Positions 44,521 through 53,707 of a DNA stretch of 64,000 bases are shown here, one piece after another. Source of the stretch: Sulfurimonas paralvinellae (lineage in GTDB: Bacteria; Campylobacterota; Campylobacteria; Campylobacterales; Sulfurimonadaceae); assembly GCF_014905135.1 (NCBI RefSeq), contig NZ_CP041406.1:1550001-1614000 (forward strand). The letters run 5' to 3'. Both the position numbers and the translations under genes were made by a program. The number at the start of each line of letters is the position of its first letter. Within the stretch, counting starts at the first letter, position 1. The notes under the pieces were generated by a model. The model was not told where the DNA came from, made no database searches, and saw nothing but the letters and a program-made list of their open reading frames with translations.

Positions 44521-47199
44521 ATGAAAATAAAAGCATATGCTCTCATAATTTGGTCTCTTTTACTTACAGCCAGTCTATCTGCACAAACATTAGAAAAAAT
44601 TTCGCTACAACTCCTTTGGAAGCATCAGTTTGAGTTCGCCGGTTTTTATATGGCACAAGAGAAAGGCTTTTATAAAAATGCAGGATTGGATGTAAATTTT
44701 TTAGAGTATGAAAATGGTGTGGACGTCGTAAAAAACATTGCAAATGGTAAAACAGAATATGGCATTGCTTATCAAGATGCTCTGTTGGACAAACCATCTA
44801 GTAAAAATATTGTATTACTTGCCGCTATATATCAATCTTCTCCTCATGTGCTGATAACGTTAAAATCATCCAATATCAAGACACTTCAAGATTTCAAAAA
44901 TAAAAAAATCATGATGAGTCTTGCGGCAAAAAATTCTGCCTCTTTTATGGCAATGCTACGTTCTAATGGAGTTTCACTCAAAGAGATGATAGTTGTAAAA
45001 CCTACATATAATGTTGAGAGTCTTATAGAAGGCAAAACAGATATTATTACTTCTTACATCTCAAATGAGCCATATATACTAGATAAAAAGGGAATTGCCT
45101 ATGATATATGGGATCCAAGAGATTACGGTTTCGATGTATATAATGATTTATTGATTACTTCAAAACAGGAGTTGAAGAATCATCCAAAAAGAGTAGAAAA
45201 TTTCAGGAAGGCCTCTTTAAAGGGTTGGGAATATGCATTTTCACATATTGATGAAACGATTAATGTTATTTTACAAAAATATAATACACAGCATAAAACG
45301 AAAGATGAACTTTATTTTGAAGCTCAAAAATTAAAAAAACTTGCTTATGAAAACAATACTAAAATAGGAACTGTAGATAAATATAAAATACAAAGAATTA
45401 TAGATATATATAATGTTTTGGGATTAACCAAGGGTAAAATAAATTTAGATACTTTCATTTATAAACAGCCTTTACATTATGCTTTAACAGAACAAGATAA
45501 AGAGTACTTAAACAAGAAAAAAACAATTACTATGTGTGTAGATCCTGATTGGATGCCGTTTGAAAAACTTTCTAATGGAAAACACATTGGTATGAGTGCT
45601 GAGTATTTTGAACATTTTAAAAAGTTTTTAAATATACCTGTAAAAGTGATTTCTACAAAGAGTTGGGAACAGTCCTTGGAATATGCAAAAAGCAGAAAAT
45701 GTGACATACTTTCACTACTGATGAAAACACCTCAAAGAACTAAATATCTAAATTTCACAGATCCTTATTTGAAAATTCCTATAGTGATGGCAACAAAAAC
45801 GGATGCTCCTTTTACCACAGATTTTACTTCACTTAAAAATAAAAAGATAGGACTTCCAAAAGGATATGCTTTTATAGAGATTCTCAAGACTAAATATCCA
45901 AATTTAAAAATAGTAGAAGTAAAAAACCTGCAGGATGGGCTCAATCAAGTTAGAGAAGGAAAAATATACGGTTACATCGGTTCACTGGCTACTATCGGCT
46001 ATGCATTTAGCAAGCAATATACCGGGGAGTTAAAAATCGCAGGGAAGTTTGACGGTACCTGGGATTTGGGAATAGGTGTTAGAAATGATGACAACCGGCT
46101 TTTACATATAATGCAAAAGGCAGTTCACAGTGTTGATGAAGCAAGCAGGGAAAAAATACTAAATAATTGGCTTGCAATTAAATATGAAAAGGGAATTGAT
46201 TATTCATTAGTTTGGAAAATAATATTACTTTTTAGTGCTGTTTTCTTTATTATACTCATCTTTTATTTTAAAATGACAAAATTAAAGAACAAGATACAAA
46301 AGCAAAATGACGAAATAAGTACCAACCATGCACTACTGATAACACTTTTCAATACCATTCCGAATCCTGTTTTTTATAAAGATAAAAATGGTGTTTATCA
46401 AAATTGCAACCATGCTTTTTCCCAAAAAATAATTGGAGTACCAAAAGAGAAGATTATTGGCCGTTCCTTACAAGACTTAGAAGAGTATATTCCTCCTAGT
46501 TTGGCATTGATATATCAACAAAAAGATGAAGAATTATTAAAAAGCAGAGGTACACAAAAATATGAAGCGCAGGTACAGTGTGCAGATGGAATGCTCCGTG
46601 ATTATATTCTAAATAAAGCCGTTATACTTTCTGATACAAATGAAGTACTGGGCATAGTGGGTATTATGCTGGATATTACAGAGGTAAAAGAAAAAGAAAA
46701 AGAATTACTTACTCTTGCGACTGTTGACTTCTTGACAAAACTTTATAATAGACGTTATTGTATGCAAACAGGTGAAAAGCTCTTTATGCTGGCAAAACGG
46801 CATAAACAGCTTATGAGTGTCATTATGATAGATATAGACGATTTTAAAAATATTAATGATACTTACGGACATAAAATGGGTGATAATGTTCTTGAAAGTT
46901 TAGCATTGACAATTTCTAAAAATATTAGACAGAGTGATGTGGCCTGTCGCTTTGGTGGGGAAGAGTTTCTTATTCTTTTACCACAAACGGACAAAGAAAA
47001 TACTTTTAACATTGCACAAAAAATTCGTCAAGAGATAAAAAAGACAGCAGATGTCAATGCTTTACACATAACAGCAAGTTTTGGTGTATCGCAGTTAGAT
47101 ATAGAAAAAGACAATAATTTAGAAGAATTGATAAAGAGAGCTGATGAAGCTCTTTATATTGCTAAAAACAAGGGAAAAGACAAAGTAGTCACAGTTTAA
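44521..47199 (+). CDS. Diguanylate cyclase with two periplasmic solute-binding domains and PAS
   Basis: An 892-aa membrane sensor likely to make c-di-GMP. Order: signal peptide (1-21); an NMT1/THI5-type substrate-binding domain (about 25-310, LLWKHQFEFAGFYMAQEKGFY); a family-3 solute-binding domain (about 328-558, TMCVDPDWMPFEKL); one membrane helix (about 563-584); PAS (about 605-725); and GGDEF (about 730-892) with an intact RFGGEEF active site. An RxxD I-site (RQSD) sits five residues before it, implying product inhibition. The two ligand domains in series are unusual. It is monocistronic; a TATAAT-like box is not obvious. Confidence 0.88.
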   Translation: MKIKAYALIIWSLLLTASLSAQTLEKISLQLLWKHQFEFAGFYMAQEKGFYKNAGLDVNFLEYENGVDVVKNIANGKTEYGIAYQDALLDKPSSKNIVLLAAIYQSSPHVLITLKSSNIKTLQDFKNKKIMMSLAAKNSASFMAMLRSNGVSLKEMIVVKPTYNVESLIEGKTDIITSYISNEPYILDKKGIAYDIWDPRDYGFDVYNDLLITSKQELKNHPKRVENFRKASLKGWEYAFSHIDETINVILQKYNTQHKTKDELYFEAQKLKKLAYENNTKIGTVDKYKIQRIIDIYNVLGLTKGKINLDTFIYKQPLHYALTEQDKEYLNKKKTITMCVDPDWMPFEKLSNGKHIGMSAEYFEHFKKFLNIPVKVISTKSWEQSLEYAKSRKCDILSLLMKTPQRTKYLNFTDPYLKIPIVMATKTDAPFTTDFTSLKNKKIGLPKGYAFIEILKTKYPNLKIVEVKNLQDGLNQVREGKIYGYIGSLATIGYAFSKQYTGELKIAGKFDGTWDLGIGVRNDDNRLLHIMQKAVHSVDEASREKILNNWLAIKYEKGIDYSLVWKIILLFSAVFFIILIFYFKMTKLKNKIQKQNDEISTNHALLITLFNTIPNPVFYKDKNGVYQNCNHAFSQKIIGVPKEKIIGRSLQDLEEYIPPSLALIYQQKDEELLKSRGTQKYEAQVQCADGMLRDYILNKAVILSDTNEVLGIVGIMLDITEVKEKEKELLTLATVDFLTKLYNRRYCMQTGEKLFMLAKRHKQLMSVIMIDIDDFKNINDTYGHKMGDNVLESLALTISKNIRQSDVACRFGGEEFLILLPQTDKENTFNIAQKIRQEIKKTADVNALHITASFGVSQLDIEKDNNLEELIKRADEALYIAKNKGKDKVVTV

Positions 47200-47313
47200 A
47201 ATTCTTTAGTTTTTTTGAGTCATAACTACCATACTAACGCAAAAAAGTTATAATTGCAGCAAGCTTTCATTTAGGAATATTTTTTGCTTTAAATTCAGAA
47301 AAAAAGCAAGCTT

Positions 47314-49038
47314 ATGAAACTCTTTCTACTCTTTTTCCTTATACTCTCTTTTGTTCATGCAAAAACAACGACCGACTTTTCTGTAGTCATCCATAAACCA
47401 TTCAATGCAGCACTTTTTGACATCACGGAAGATCACGACAGAACCATTACTGCCGTAGGTTTTTCCAATACATTCAAACAAAACGCCAATCCGTCTAAAA
47501 CGTACACGAATGCTTTTGATTATCTTGCAAGTGTTTCAGACAAATACGGTGCACAGATGAATCTTGTAAAAGTCAACAATCAGGCAAAAATCCTACTAGA
47601 CAAAACAGCAAAATTATCGCGTTTCAACAAGGCTGTTGCTGTTGTCAAAACACCCACAAACGGTTACTTTATAGGCGGCTACACAATGGATGGATCTTTG
47701 CTTGTTGCAAAACTCGATGCCAATGCAAATCTTCTCTACTCAAAAATTTTCGGTACAAAGAACTATGATAGAATGAGCAACCTTGTCCTGCTCAGTGACG
47801 GCGGTGTTCTTGCAGTGGGATCCTCATTCACCTCACGTGATACACGTGATAATATGTTTCGAGCAGGTTTGGGTAATAATGACATCTTTTTAACACGCTT
47901 TTCTAAAGACGGACATATGCTCTGGAGTAAAAAATACGGCACACGTTTTGATGACAACGGCATCGATGCCGTCGAAGCTCAAGACGGCTCCATCATAGTC
48001 GTAAGCACAATGTCATCACAAAAGAGCAGAGATGTAAGCTTTATGCGCATCACTGAAAACGGTAACAAAATATGGCTGAACCATTTCATCACACATCATA
48101 ATGATGAAAATTTAGTTGTTCCTAAAAAAATTATCCGCCTCAAAGATAATAGTTTTGTCGTCTCATTAATTCAGTACAATCAAGTTCAAAAAGAGCATAT
48201 CAGACTCGTCAAATTCGATCTTTATCAAAATATTTTAGCAGATAAAGAGATAAGTACAACCTACCCTTCGGGACTAATGGACATCAAAGAGTTCTCAAAC
48301 GGCAAACTTATGGGAGTGGGCTACGTAAAAGACAAACACAATACAGACGGGCTAGCCATGCTGATTGATTCTGATCTTACAATGCTCAAACAAGAACACT
48401 ATGGCGGTAAGAACTTTGACATCTTTTATGCACTCAGCATTCTGCATAACTCACAGGTTGCCGTCGCCGGTATCCATACCGATGATTATTCACAAGAGGG
48501 CAATATGTGGATTTTAAAACTCAATCAAGATGCAACGATTGCCCAGATTGCAACACTGAGTGGTGATTTTTACAATGTGCTTTGTAAAACCTTTGCCAAA
48601 GAGATAGAAAATAAAAAATTACGAATCAAAGAGGATCTTAGTATAGAGTTTACAGATAAAACGCTCTATTTTCCAGTCGGAGAATATAAACTTACTCACG
48701 AGCAAAAAGAGTTTCTTAACTCTTTTTCTAAAAAACTAATCCCATTTTTATATGCAAACAGAGAACTCATTAGCGCTTTTTCTATCAATGGACATACTTC
48801 CAGTGAATGGAAAAATGTCAGTTTTAAAGACCGTTATTTGAAAAATGCAAATCTGTCGATGCAGCGCTCTTTTTCAGTTTTAAGTGAAATTTTTTCAACA
48901 CAGGATAAAGCCAAACAAAAATGGCTGAGTAAAGTTTTACAGGGAAGCGGTTTAAGTTTTTCTCATAAAGTAATGACAAACGGATTTGAAGATAAAACAA
49001 AATCCAGAAGAGTTACCTTCAAGATTTTATTAAAGTAG
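47314..49038 (+). CDS. Periplasmic beta-propeller-like protein with OmpA-like C terminus
   Basis: A 574-aa exported protein (signal peptide residues 1-16). The body contains repeats of about 45-60 residues with VLLSDGGVLAVGSSF, VEAQDGSIIVVSTMSS, IIRLKDNSFVVSL and IKEFSNGKLMGVGYV, which look like blades of a propeller. From about residue 448 is an OmpA/MotB-like peptidoglycan-binding-like region (FPVGEYKLTHEQKEFL, INGHTSSEW, and SRRVTFKIL at the end). It may bind the cell wall. The function is not known. It stands alone. Confidence 0.65.
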   Translation: MKLFLLFFLILSFVHAKTTTDFSVVIHKPFNAALFDITEDHDRTITAVGFSNTFKQNANPSKTYTNAFDYLASVSDKYGAQMNLVKVNNQAKILLDKTAKLSRFNKAVAVVKTPTNGYFIGGYTMDGSLLVAKLDANANLLYSKIFGTKNYDRMSNLVLLSDGGVLAVGSSFTSRDTRDNMFRAGLGNNDIFLTRFSKDGHMLWSKKYGTRFDDNGIDAVEAQDGSIIVVSTMSSQKSRDVSFMRITENGNKIWLNHFITHHNDENLVVPKKIIRLKDNSFVVSLIQYNQVQKEHIRLVKFDLYQNILADKEISTTYPSGLMDIKEFSNGKLMGVGYVKDKHNTDGLAMLIDSDLTMLKQEHYGGKNFDIFYALSILHNSQVAVAGIHTDDYSQEGNMWILKLNQDATIAQIATLSGDFYNVLCKTFAKEIENKKLRIKEDLSIEFTDKTLYFPVGEYKLTHEQKEFLNSFSKKLIPFLYANRELISAFSINGHTSSEWKNVSFKDRYLKNANLSMQRSFSVLSEIFSTQDKAKQKWLSKVLQGSGLSFSHKVMTNGFEDKTKSRRVTFKILLK

Positions 49039-49052
49039 TAAAAACGAGATTT

Positions 49053-49394
49053 TTATCCGCAAGACGGTGTTTCACCATCAGAAGCATATTTCCAAACGAA
49101 ATCGTATAGGTTATTGATATCTTTTTTTCTCATTTTTTTGATTTTCTTCTTACCATGAGAGCAAACCTTTGTCCACTCCTGCTGCAGTTTATTTGACTCT
49201 TTTATCTCTGCCCAACCGCGACGATCATGTTTAATGGCAAACATGGCACCATTTTTAATTCCATCTTTTTTACATGCGTGTCTCAGCTTTTTCATGTAAA
49301 ATCTTTTCCCTTTGCTTGCATCAGCAGACGCAGTCGCTGTAAAGACAGATCCTGCCAGTATCGCAGCTAATAATAGTGAAGTAGTTTTCTTCAT
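49053..49394 (-). CDS. Small exported cytochrome-like protein without heme motif
   Basis: A 113-aa exported protein with a signal peptide (residues 1-24, cleavage after SADA or nearby). The mature part resembles small epsilonproteobacterial proteins sometimes annotated as cytochrome c-like: GKRFYMKKLRHACKKDG, AIKHDRRGWAEI and WTKVCSHGKKKI, with three cysteines. No CxxCH heme site is present, so it is not a c-type cytochrome by sequence. Very Lys-rich. Function unknown. Confidence 0.6.
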   Translation of the reverse strand: MKKTTSLLLAAILAGSVFTATASADASKGKRFYMKKLRHACKKDGIKNGAMFAIKHDRRGWAEIKESNKLQQEWTKVCSHGKKKIKKMRKKDINNLYDFVWKYASDGETPSCG

Positions 49395-49470
49395 AAATGA
49401 TATTCCTTACTTTTTAATAAAATTCTAATATGTTACTCATATCTAAATAAATAACAGATTAATATTATGC

Positions 49471-49791
49471 TTATTCTATCTCTGTAGTATTTGTTTCTCT
49501 AAAATCTAAACGGGTTTTATCCTGCTTGAGTTTTTTATAAAGTTTGAATTTCGCTTTTTCCAGTGCTTCATCATCATATCCAAACTCTTCTTTCAACACA
49601 GAATCATCAACATTAGCACAATCCATAGCGAAAAGTTTCAGCTCTTTTTTCGTCAATTTCGATTTTAAAACCGAATAAAGAAGTTTATCATCTTCAATCA
49701 GGTCAATAGTTTCCAATCTACAAAATTCCGCTATCTTGTCTCTAAAATTATTTTCATTATGATACTGTCTCCAGACTGTATTTTCTAACAT
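49471..49791 (-). CDS. Hypothetical small soluble protein
   Basis: A 106-aa hydrophilic, mostly helical protein with an even mix of acidic and basic residues. It has no signal peptide or recognised motif. The pattern YSVLKSKLTKKELKLFAMDC and later EEFGYDDEALEKAKFKLYKKL suggests a small helical (sigma/HTH-like) fold, but this is not certain. It starts 2 bases after serB, probably in one operon with it. Confidence 0.55.
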   Translation of the reverse strand: MLENTVWRQYHNENNFRDKIAEFCRLETIDLIEDDKLLYSVLKSKLTKKELKLFAMDCANVDDSVLKEEFGYDDEALEKAKFKLYKKLKQDKTRLDFRETNTTEIE

Positions 49792-49793
49792 TA

Positions 49794-50417
49794 TTATATT
49801 TCCTTTAGTATAAGTGACAAATCTTTTTCTTCAATGATAATATTTGCCTCACGTTTGAGTATATCTCGTGCACGAAATGCTATGCGCGTGCCTGCGTGAG
49901 CGAACATAGAAAGATCATTCGCACCGTCACCGCAGACAAGCGTCTCCTCTTCACTGACACCCAAGACTGCCTGCAATCTCGTGAGCATGTCTCCTTTTGA
50001 AAAGTTGTACATCATATCACCGCCGACTAGACCTGTCAATTTTCCCTCTTTTACATGCAGAGCATTGGAAAAATCGGCATGATATCCCAAAATATCTTTT
50101 GCATACGATGTAGCCGTACGGAAACCTCCACTGAAACAGACCACTTTCATGCCTCTGTTTTTCAGCTCAGTTATCGTCTCCTTGGCTCCGGGCATATAAG
50201 GAAGATTATGTGAGATTCTCTCAACGACAGAAAAATCAAGTCCTTTTAAAAGACCGACTCTCTGCTGCAAAGACTCAAAAAAATCAAGTCTGCCGCTCAT
50301 CGCTTCTTCCGTTATCTTGGCCACTTCTTCACCAATTCCAAGCTCTTCAGCAAAAAAGTCTATGGTTTCTCCGTCCATCAATGTAGAATCAAAGTCAAAT
50401 ACTGCAAGTTTTAGCAT
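49794..50417 (-). CDS. serB: Phosphoserine phosphatase
   Basis: HAD-family phosphatase that makes L-serine from phosphoserine. The 207-aa protein has the catalytic motif FDFDSTLMDGETID, CFSGGF (motif II), and GDGANDLSMFAHAG (motif III/IV). The N-terminal ACT regulatory domain found in some SerB is absent, giving the short form. It runs divergently to the MTHFR-family gene and is followed by the 106-aa hypothetical. Confidence 0.95.
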   Translation of the reverse strand: MLKLAVFDFDSTLMDGETIDFFAEELGIGEEVAKITEEAMSGRLDFFESLQQRVGLLKGLDFSVVERISHNLPYMPGAKETITELKNRGMKVVCFSGGFRTATSYAKDILGYHADFSNALHVKEGKLTGLVGGDMMYNFSKGDMLTRLQAVLGVSEEETLVCGDGANDLSMFAHAGTRIAFRARDILKREANIIIEEKDLSLILKEI

Positions 50418-50436
50418 TAAATACCTTCTCTTTTGT

Positions 50437-50442
50437 TATAAT
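50437..50442 (+). promoter_or_regulatory. -10 box upstream of the MTHFR-family gene
   Basis: TATAAT ends 29 bases before the chosen TTG start at 50472. An in-frame TTG at 50442 falls at the end of this box, so it is not a likely start. Confidence 0.5.
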
Positions 50443-50471
50443 TGCGCAATTATAGCGAAAGAGGACTTTAT

Positions 50472-51383
50472 TTGTTTGATACACTCATAGAGAAATTACA
50501 AAACAATACCTACATCACACTTGAGACGACACCGGGACACTCTGCAAAGTTCACGCCTATCATTGATAAAATAGAATCTTTGGGCCTGCATACAATGGTG
50601 GACGGTTTTTCAACAACGGACAATCCCCTTGCAAAACTGAAGTTCAACGCTCTTTTTGGCGCAAGACTGCTACAGGAAAGATTCAACAAACCTGTCATTG
50701 CAACAATGAGTATGCGTGATCGTAATAAAATTGCCCTGCAGTCAGACCTGCTTGGTGCAAATGAATTCGATATACGTGCCATATTGGCACTTACAGGTGA
50801 TCCTGCAAATATCTCTGACCAGCCAAATGCAAAAGGTGTCTTTGAAGCAGACTCGACACTCCTACTTGATATCATTTCAGCTTTTAATTCAGGTATGGAT
50901 TACTCGGCAAAACCTTTTAAAGAGCGCCCTTTACAGATATATCCGTTTGCCGTTGTCAACTCTTATGCAAAGAATCCAAAGACATTGCAAAAAAAGATGC
51001 AAAAAAAGATAAAACACGGGGCACTTGGCATCATCACACAACCTGTCTATGACATTGAAAATGCAAAACAGCTCTTAGAGCTTAAAGAAAAAGCCAATAA
51101 AGAGTGCTGCAGTGAGAACAAAAGTGCAGAACTTATCATGGGAGTCTTTCCGATCACCAAACTCCGTACAGCTCAATTTTTGGCTTCACATGTTCCGGGC
51201 ATCAATGTACCGCCATGCTGGCTCGATAAACTGCGTGAGGCAAATGCCAAAGGCGCCCAGGAAGAATATAAGATCGGGTTTGAGCTGAGCAAAAAACTCT
51301 TTGAAGATCTCAAAGCACTCCATCCGAAGATTCACCTTATGACAGCAAATCAATTTCAAATAGCAAAAGATATACTCGTATAA
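50472..51383 (+). CDS. Methylenetetrahydrofolate reductase family protein
   Basis: A 303-aa TIM-barrel protein of the MetF (methylenetetrahydrofolate reductase) family. It has YITLETTPGHSAK (catalytic Glu region), MRDRNKIALQSDLLGA, ILALTGDPANIS, GALGIITQPVYDIENA and a MGVFPI block. It is divergent from canonical MetF (no SFEFFPP start), so a related one-carbon or flavin role is possible. The start is TTG at 50472, 6 bases after AGAGGA. It precedes serS by 15 bases, probably co-transcribed. Confidence 0.65.
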   Translation: MFDTLIEKLQNNTYITLETTPGHSAKFTPIIDKIESLGLHTMVDGFSTTDNPLAKLKFNALFGARLLQERFNKPVIATMSMRDRNKIALQSDLLGANEFDIRAILALTGDPANISDQPNAKGVFEADSTLLLDIISAFNSGMDYSAKPFKERPLQIYPFAVVNSYAKNPKTLQKKMQKKIKHGALGIITQPVYDIENAKQLLELKEKANKECCSENKSAELIMGVFPITKLRTAQFLASHVPGINVPPCWLDKLREANAKGAQEEYKIGFELSKKLFEDLKALHPKIHLMTANQFQIAKDILV

Positions 51384-51398
51384 TAGAGAAGGAAAATA

Positions 51399-52646
51399 AT
51401 GATCGATTTAAAACTACTGCAAAAAGATTTTAATGAAGTAAAACGAAAACTGCTTCGCAAAGGTGTTGATGAAAAACTCCTTGAAAAACTACGCATCAAA
51501 AATGAAGAGCTCAAAGAGGCGAAAAAAGAGTACGAAGCACTCCAAGCTGCACAAAATGCCATGAGTAAAGAGTTTGGCGTTTACAAACGTGAAGGCAAAG
51601 ATATCTCTGAACTCAAAGCTCGAGTCGATGAGAACAAGATCAAGGTCACCGATGCCATCGAAATACAAAGACTCCGCCAAGAAGAGCTTGAAGCCATTGC
51701 CATGGCAATACCAAATATGCCTGATGATTCTGTTCCTGACGGTGAAGATGAAGATGACAATATAGAACTCAAAAGAGTTCTTGAGCCTCGTCAATTTGAT
51801 TTCACACCAAAAGAGCACTGGGAACTGGCCGAACAAAACGGCTGGATAGACTTTGAACGTGGTGTCAAACTGGCTGGAAGCCGTTTTTCCGTAGCTTATG
51901 ATATGGGTGCAAAACTCGAACGTGCTCTCATCAACTTCATGCTCAATTACAATACAAAAAAAGGTTATACAGAAGTAAGTGTACCACACCTTGTCAACCG
52001 CAGAGCCCTTGAAGGAACAGGACAACTGCCAAAATTCGAAGAAGATCTTTATAAGATAGAAAATCAGGATCTTTACCTCATCCCAACAGCAGAAGTACCG
52101 CTGACAAATCTTTTTGCCGATGAAATACTTCCGGCAGACAAACTGCCATTTAAAATGACAGGATACACATCATGTTATAGAAAAGAAGCAGGTGCAGCCG
52201 GACGTGATACACGTGGTATTATCCGTCAGCACCAGTTCCATAAAGTAGAACTTGTCTGTATCACAAAACCTGAGGAGAGTGAAGCAGTATTTGATGACAT
52301 GGTAAATACCGCCTCTGAAATTCTAACAGCACTTGAACTGCCACACCGTCTTGTCAATCTCTGTACAGGTGACCTAGGCTTTGGAGCTGCACATACAACG
52401 GACATCGAAGTATGGCTTCCTGGGCAAAATACTTACCGCGAGATCTCCTCTATCTCCAACACGAGAGATTTTCAAGCAAGACGTGCAAAGATCCGCTATA
52501 AAAACGGCAAGAAAAATGAACTCGTACACACACTCAACGGCTCTTCTTTAGCCGTTGGCCGTACTATGGTTGCCATCATGGAAAACTATCAAAATGAAGA
52601 TGGAAGCATCGATATTCCGAAAGTTCTCAAACCTTACCTTCCATAA
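51399..52646 (+). CDS. serS: Seryl-tRNA synthetase
   Basis: Class II aminoacyl-tRNA synthetase. The 415-aa protein has the N-terminal long coiled-coil arm (about 25-105) that contacts tRNA-Ser, then the class II catalytic domain with [44 protein letters not shown] (motif 2) and the C-terminal [19 protein letters not shown] (motif 3). Length is typical. In C. jejuni and H. pylori it sits next to the pflB homologue, as here. Confidence 0.97.
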   Translation: MIDLKLLQKDFNEVKRKLLRKGVDEKLLEKLRIKNEELKEAKKEYEALQAAQNAMSKEFGVYKREGKDISELKARVDENKIKVTDAIEIQRLRQEELEAIAMAIPNMPDDSVPDGEDEDDNIELKRVLEPRQFDFTPKEHWELAEQNGWIDFERGVKLAGSRFSVAYDMGAKLERALINFMLNYNTKKGYTEVSVPHLVNRRALEGTGQLPKFEEDLYKIENQDLYLIPTAEVPLTNLFADEILPADKLPFKMTGYTSCYRKEAGAAGRDTRGIIRQHQFHKVELVCITKPEESEAVFDDMVNTASEILTALELPHRLVNLCTGDLGFGAAHTTDIEVWLPGQNTYREISSISNTRDFQARRAKIRYKNGKKNELVHTLNGSSLAVGRTMVAIMENYQNEDGSIDIPKVLKPYLP

Positions 52647-52668
52647 AGAAGTTTCATACAGCGCAATA

Positions 52669-53526
52669 CTATTTTGCGCTGTAACGCATGACAAAGATAA
52701 AAAGGCTCAATGAAGCCATCATCACGCCAATTCCTCCTATAAGATAAAAAGCCTGTAGCATTTGAGTATAATCTTTTAACACTATTTTAAAAACGACTAA
52801 AAGTGCTTCAATCGAAAGTGCAATAATGATAGAGATGAAAAACCTTGCTAAAAGTCTGTTCTCAAGGTTGTTATTTCTACTGAGACTTTTGTAAAAGACC
52901 TCATGTTCGAGTATTGTTTTGGAAAGATCAAAGATAGCAAGCGCCAGTGTCAAGGCTATGATTGAATGAAAAATACCAGCAAGAACGTCATTGCTAGTGC
53001 GTGAGAGTATTTCCCATATACTCGAAAAAGCATAAACAATGAGTAATAGTGATAAAAAAGAGAGTAAAAAGCCGAAAAAAGAATAGAAAGCTTTTGTATA
53101 CTTTGAAAAATATTCATTGCCTTCTATCATTGAGAGTTCTTTGAGAAGTGTATAGAGTTCAAAGTCAAACACATAATACTCATCCTTATACTTGCGAACA
53201 ACAGTTAAATAAGGTGTCGCACTGCGTGAATTTACATAAACGTTTGATATGTAGATATCATCATCCCGAAAACGTATTCTTTCAAGAAGATGCTTTTTAT
53301 TGGAACCAAGGTACGTTGTATCTGTTTCATCCTTGGTATATAGCGGAGTTGACTGACGCAAATCTTTACTGATTATATATGTGGCTCTAAGTGCGGGATA
53401 GAGTTGAAATATAGATTTTTCAACCATCTCTGAATATACTGCAAGGTCAATGCTTTCAATCATTGTACTTAAAGAGTTCTCAATAAAGGCATATTGTTTT
53501 TTGTAAATTGTTACGATCTCTTTCAT
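52669..53526 (-). CDS. Cache/PDC-like sensor with conserved four-helix membrane domain
   Basis: A 285-aa protein with an N-terminal sensor-like domain (about 1-135; DDIYISNVYVNSRSATPYLTVVRKY is PDC/Cache-like) and four membrane helices (about 150-280). The second half has AIFDLSKTILEHE and ISIIIALSIEALLVVFKIVL, repeated almost identically in the 61272 gene, so they are paralogs. No kinase, GGDEF or MCP output domain is present, and the protein has no membrane helix before the sensor part, which would leave it cytosolic. Function unknown. It lies between serS and pflB, on the opposite strand. Confidence 0.65.
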   Translation of the reverse strand: MKEIVTIYKKQYAFIENSLSTMIESIDLAVYSEMVEKSIFQLYPALRATYIISKDLRQSTPLYTKDETDTTYLGSNKKHLLERIRFRDDDIYISNVYVNSRSATPYLTVVRKYKDEYYVFDFELYTLLKELSMIEGNEYFSKYTKAFYSFFGFLLSFLSLLLIVYAFSSIWEILSRTSNDVLAGIFHSIIALTLALAIFDLSKTILEHEVFYKSLSRNNNLENRLLARFFISIIIALSIEALLVVFKIVLKDYTQMLQAFYLIGGIGVMMASLSLFIFVMRYSAK

Positions 53527-53646
53527 AGCTACCTCAATTCAAGCATCATAAAAAATACTTCAACTAAGAGAGTATTTAAACTTTAGCACTTTATATGATA
53601 AAATTAACTGTTTAATTGAAACTACCATAAATTATTAAGACAATTA

Positions 53647-53675
53647 GTGGTACTTTTATTGCTTAAAAGTACCAC
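53647..53675 (+). promoter_or_regulatory. Perfect hairpin in the pflB leader
   Basis: GTGGTACTTTT and its exact complement AAAAGTACCAC form an 11-base stem with a 7-base loop, 32 bases before the pflB ATG. No T-run follows, so it is not a simple terminator; an operator or leader structure is possible. Confidence 0.5.
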
Positions 53676-53707
53676 ACAGATATGAACACTTCAATCCAAG
53701 GGAATAG

